A stretch of 7,716 nucleotides of DNA, from NCBI GenBank assembly GCA_023441845.1, contig JAEZNF010000653.1, positions 1-7,716 on the forward strand, read 5' to 3'. Below, in pieces: positions 6,934 to 7,716 of this stretch. Source of the DNA: Bacillota bacterium (GTDB lineage Bacteria > Bacillota > Clostridia > Acetivibrionales > DSM-2933). Position numbers and translations under genes: made by a program. The stretch's first letter is position 1. Each line of letters opens with the position of its first letter. The notes beneath the pieces are model-generated. The model was given only the letters and a program-made list of their open reading frames with translations. It ran no database searches and was not told where the DNA came from.

Positions 6934-6956
6934 GCAAAAGCAAGGTGTCCTTTTGC
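6934..6956. other. Hairpin GCAAAAG / CTTTTGC
   Basis: A perfect 7-bp stem (6934-6940 with 6950-6956) and 9-base loop, in the position that the terminator stems occupy in copies 1 and 2 of the repeated motif. It lacks a clear T tail in either direction, so it is a weak or decayed terminator at best. Confidence 0.45.
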
Positions 6957-7120
6957 AGTCAATGCTCCTGGGTAACTTCAATAACAGCTTTCGCTCCTAT
7001 TCCAAAGCCGAATAATTATTGAAACAGTCCATAAATTCCGGTTTTAGCCATGGTGATTTTAGGAAATACAAACTGATAAGAAGTGTGACAAATCACGACA
7101 GTTTTTAACCTATAAGTTCA

Positions 7121-7147
7121 TTGACAGGCAATTCTAGAAATGATAAT
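7121..7147 (+). promoter_or_regulatory. Candidate promoter of the second X-dockerin gene
   Basis: A perfect TTGACA (7121-7126) is followed after 15 bases by GATAAT (7142-7147); TAATGT at 7144-7149 gives 17-base spacing but a poorer match. Either predicts a leader of roughly 110 bases that includes the 7198-7227 hairpin. Confidence 0.45.
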
Positions 7148-7197
7148 GTAATTTTGTATGCAGCTCTTTTAATGATGCTGCTTTCCTATATAGAGAA

Positions 7198-7227
7198 AAT
7201 AACCGCTGATACCTTATGGCGGTTATT
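7198..7227 (+). other. Leader hairpin upstream of the second X-dockerin gene
   Basis: A perfect 9-bp stem AATAACCGC (7198-7206) / GCGGTTATT (7219-7227) with a 12-base loop. It is followed by an AT palindrome AAATAATATTATTT and a T run that ends right at the GGAGG site. It could stabilise the mRNA leader or act as a weak attenuator; the T run is about 13 bases from the stem, too far for a standard terminator. Confidence 0.5.
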
Positions 7228-7249
7228 ATATAAAATAATATTATTTTTT

Positions 7250-7254
7250 GGAGG
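7250..7254 (+). promoter_or_regulatory. Ribosome binding site choosing ATG 7265
   Basis: GGAGG with 10 bases to the ATG at 7265. A GTG at 7261 is in another frame and does not lead into the signal peptide. Confidence 0.7.
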
Positions 7255-7264
7255 TTTATAGTGT

Positions 7265-7716
7265 ATGAAAAACAGCAAAGTATCTATTTTGTTGGCAGTA
7301 GTTATGCTTATCTCGCTGTTTATACCGTCATTGCCGGTTGAAGCCGAGACACTACCGGGCTACAAAATAAGTGGCTATGTCGCCCCAAGCTTTATAAACG
7401 ATGATAACGCATCTACGGTGAAAAAGTCAGGCTTTAAGGTGGAAATGCTGGGAATTCCACAAACGCTTTCCGCCATAACCGATTCGGACGGGTATTTCGA
7501 GTTGGTGGGAGTACCTAAAACCCAAACCGGCAGAATAAGGATAAGCAAGATTACATATTTGACCAGAGAATCCAATCTGCCGGTAGCAGGTGACAGGCAA
7601 ATCAGCTCCAAAGATGCACCGCTTGAGATGATGGTAGGTGACCTTCCGGTTAAAGGTGTACAGGATAACTGTATTAACCTTAAGGATATTATGGAACTTA
7701 CAAGATCTTTTTTTAC
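7265..7716 (+). CDS. Secreted protein with N-terminal X-module/type II-like dockerin (3' end outside window)
   Basis: The first 150 codons of a gene cut by the right edge. Residues 1-27 form a signal peptide (Lys at 2 and 5, hydrophobic core, cleavage near VEA|ET). Residues about 33-123 are an X-module (KISGYVAPSF, SGFKVEM, TDSDGYFEL, YLTR) matching the one on the upstream cellulase in order and spacing. A dockerin begins at 124: VGDLPVKGVQDNCINLKDIM, then ELTRSF, with the first repeat nearly complete and the second beyond the edge. The first Ca loop has the same lengthened GVQDN form as in the cellulase. Here the X-dockerin leads the chain, so a catalytic or binding domain may follow; its nature cannot be told. 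It has its own candidate promoter and a 1.6-kb gap to the cellulase, so it is probably transcribed separately. Confidence 0.88.
   Translation, partial: MKNSKVSILLAVVMLISLFIPSLPVEAETLPGYKISGYVAPSFINDDNASTVKKSGFKVEMLGIPQTLSAITDSDGYFELVGVPKTQTGRIRISKITYLTRESNLPVAGDRQISSKDAPLEMMVGDLPVKGVQDNCINLKDIMELTRSFF

Larger units (their letters stand above)
6640..7264. other. Gene-free region before the second X-dockerin gene
   Basis: No convincing gene. It contains a MITE-like element (6672-6754), a nested AT-rich inverted repeat (6757-6792), the third copy of the palindrome-plus-hairpin motif (6911-6956), a candidate promoter (7121-7147) and a leader hairpin (7198-7227). Open frames of up to 74 codons exist but lack ribosome binding sites and family resemblance. 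Confidence 0.6.

Noticed and set aside
6932..7015. 27-codon frame starting MQKQGVLLQSML after AAGGAG
   Set aside because: The AAGGAG belongs to the repeated palindrome that occurs twice elsewhere without a start codon, and the first codons lie in the hairpin. A small peptide is not excluded, but support is weak.
6959..7018. Minus-strand peptide tail GFGIGAKAVIEVTQEH ending at a stop just before a hairpin
   Set aside because: Only 18 codons lie between stops and no family is recognised; it could be a gene remnant but cannot be supported.
6798..7022. 74-codon plus-strand frame
   Set aside because: There is no ribosome binding site, its composition is unlike the neighbouring genes, and it crosses the repeated palindrome motif.
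5680..7260. CRISPR array or riboswitch in the repeat-rich intergenic DNA
   Set aside because: The palindromes are few and unevenly spaced with no spacer pattern, and no known riboswitch core could be matched by eye.

Overview
The window looks like a low-to-mid GC Gram-positive genome of the cellulosome-forming clostridial type (Acetivibrio/Hungateiclostridium, the Clostridium thermocellum relatives). The evidence is strong AGGAGG-type ribosome binding sites, an S-layer-homology (SLH) surface protein, a family 9 cellulase with a C-terminal X-module plus type II-like dockerin, and a second secreted protein that opens with the same X-dockerin pair. The species call is inference.

Layout. (1) 3-1808, + strand: the 3' part of an SLH-type surface protein; its reading frame is open to the left edge, so the true start lies outside. 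(2) 1861-2607, +: a lipoprotein 52 bases downstream with its own ribosome binding site, probably in the same operon, closed by a hairpin terminator at 2626-2669. (3) 2670-3033: an AT-rich leader with no gene. (4) 3034-5667, +: a complete 877-residue secreted cellulase, signal peptide / GH9 / CBM3c / Pro-Thr linker / X-module / dockerin, followed by a terminator. (5) 5668-7264: a degraded stretch. It holds an N-terminally truncated aldo/keto reductase on the minus strand (5865-6479) that abuts the last ~50 codons of a membrane glycosyltransferase on the plus strand (to 6639), a 79-bp MITE-like inverted-repeat element (6674-6752), and three copies of a short palindrome-plus-hairpin motif. (6) 7265-7716, +: the first 150 codons of a secreted protein with signal peptide, X-module and dockerin at its N terminus, cut by the right edge.

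How it fits together. The cellulase and the partial downstream gene carry closely related X-dockerin modules at opposite ends of their chains. Both share an unusual, lengthened first calcium loop containing GVQDN. In the known C. thermocellum system an X-module plus type II dockerin sits on the scaffoldin CipA and docks to cell-surface type II cohesins. Placing it directly on an enzyme suggests that these two proteins bind a surface or adaptor cohesin without passing through a primary scaffoldin. That is inference from the modules; no cohesin is visible in this window. The gene fragments between the two X-dockerin genes point to past rearrangement, or to an assembly join that should be checked.
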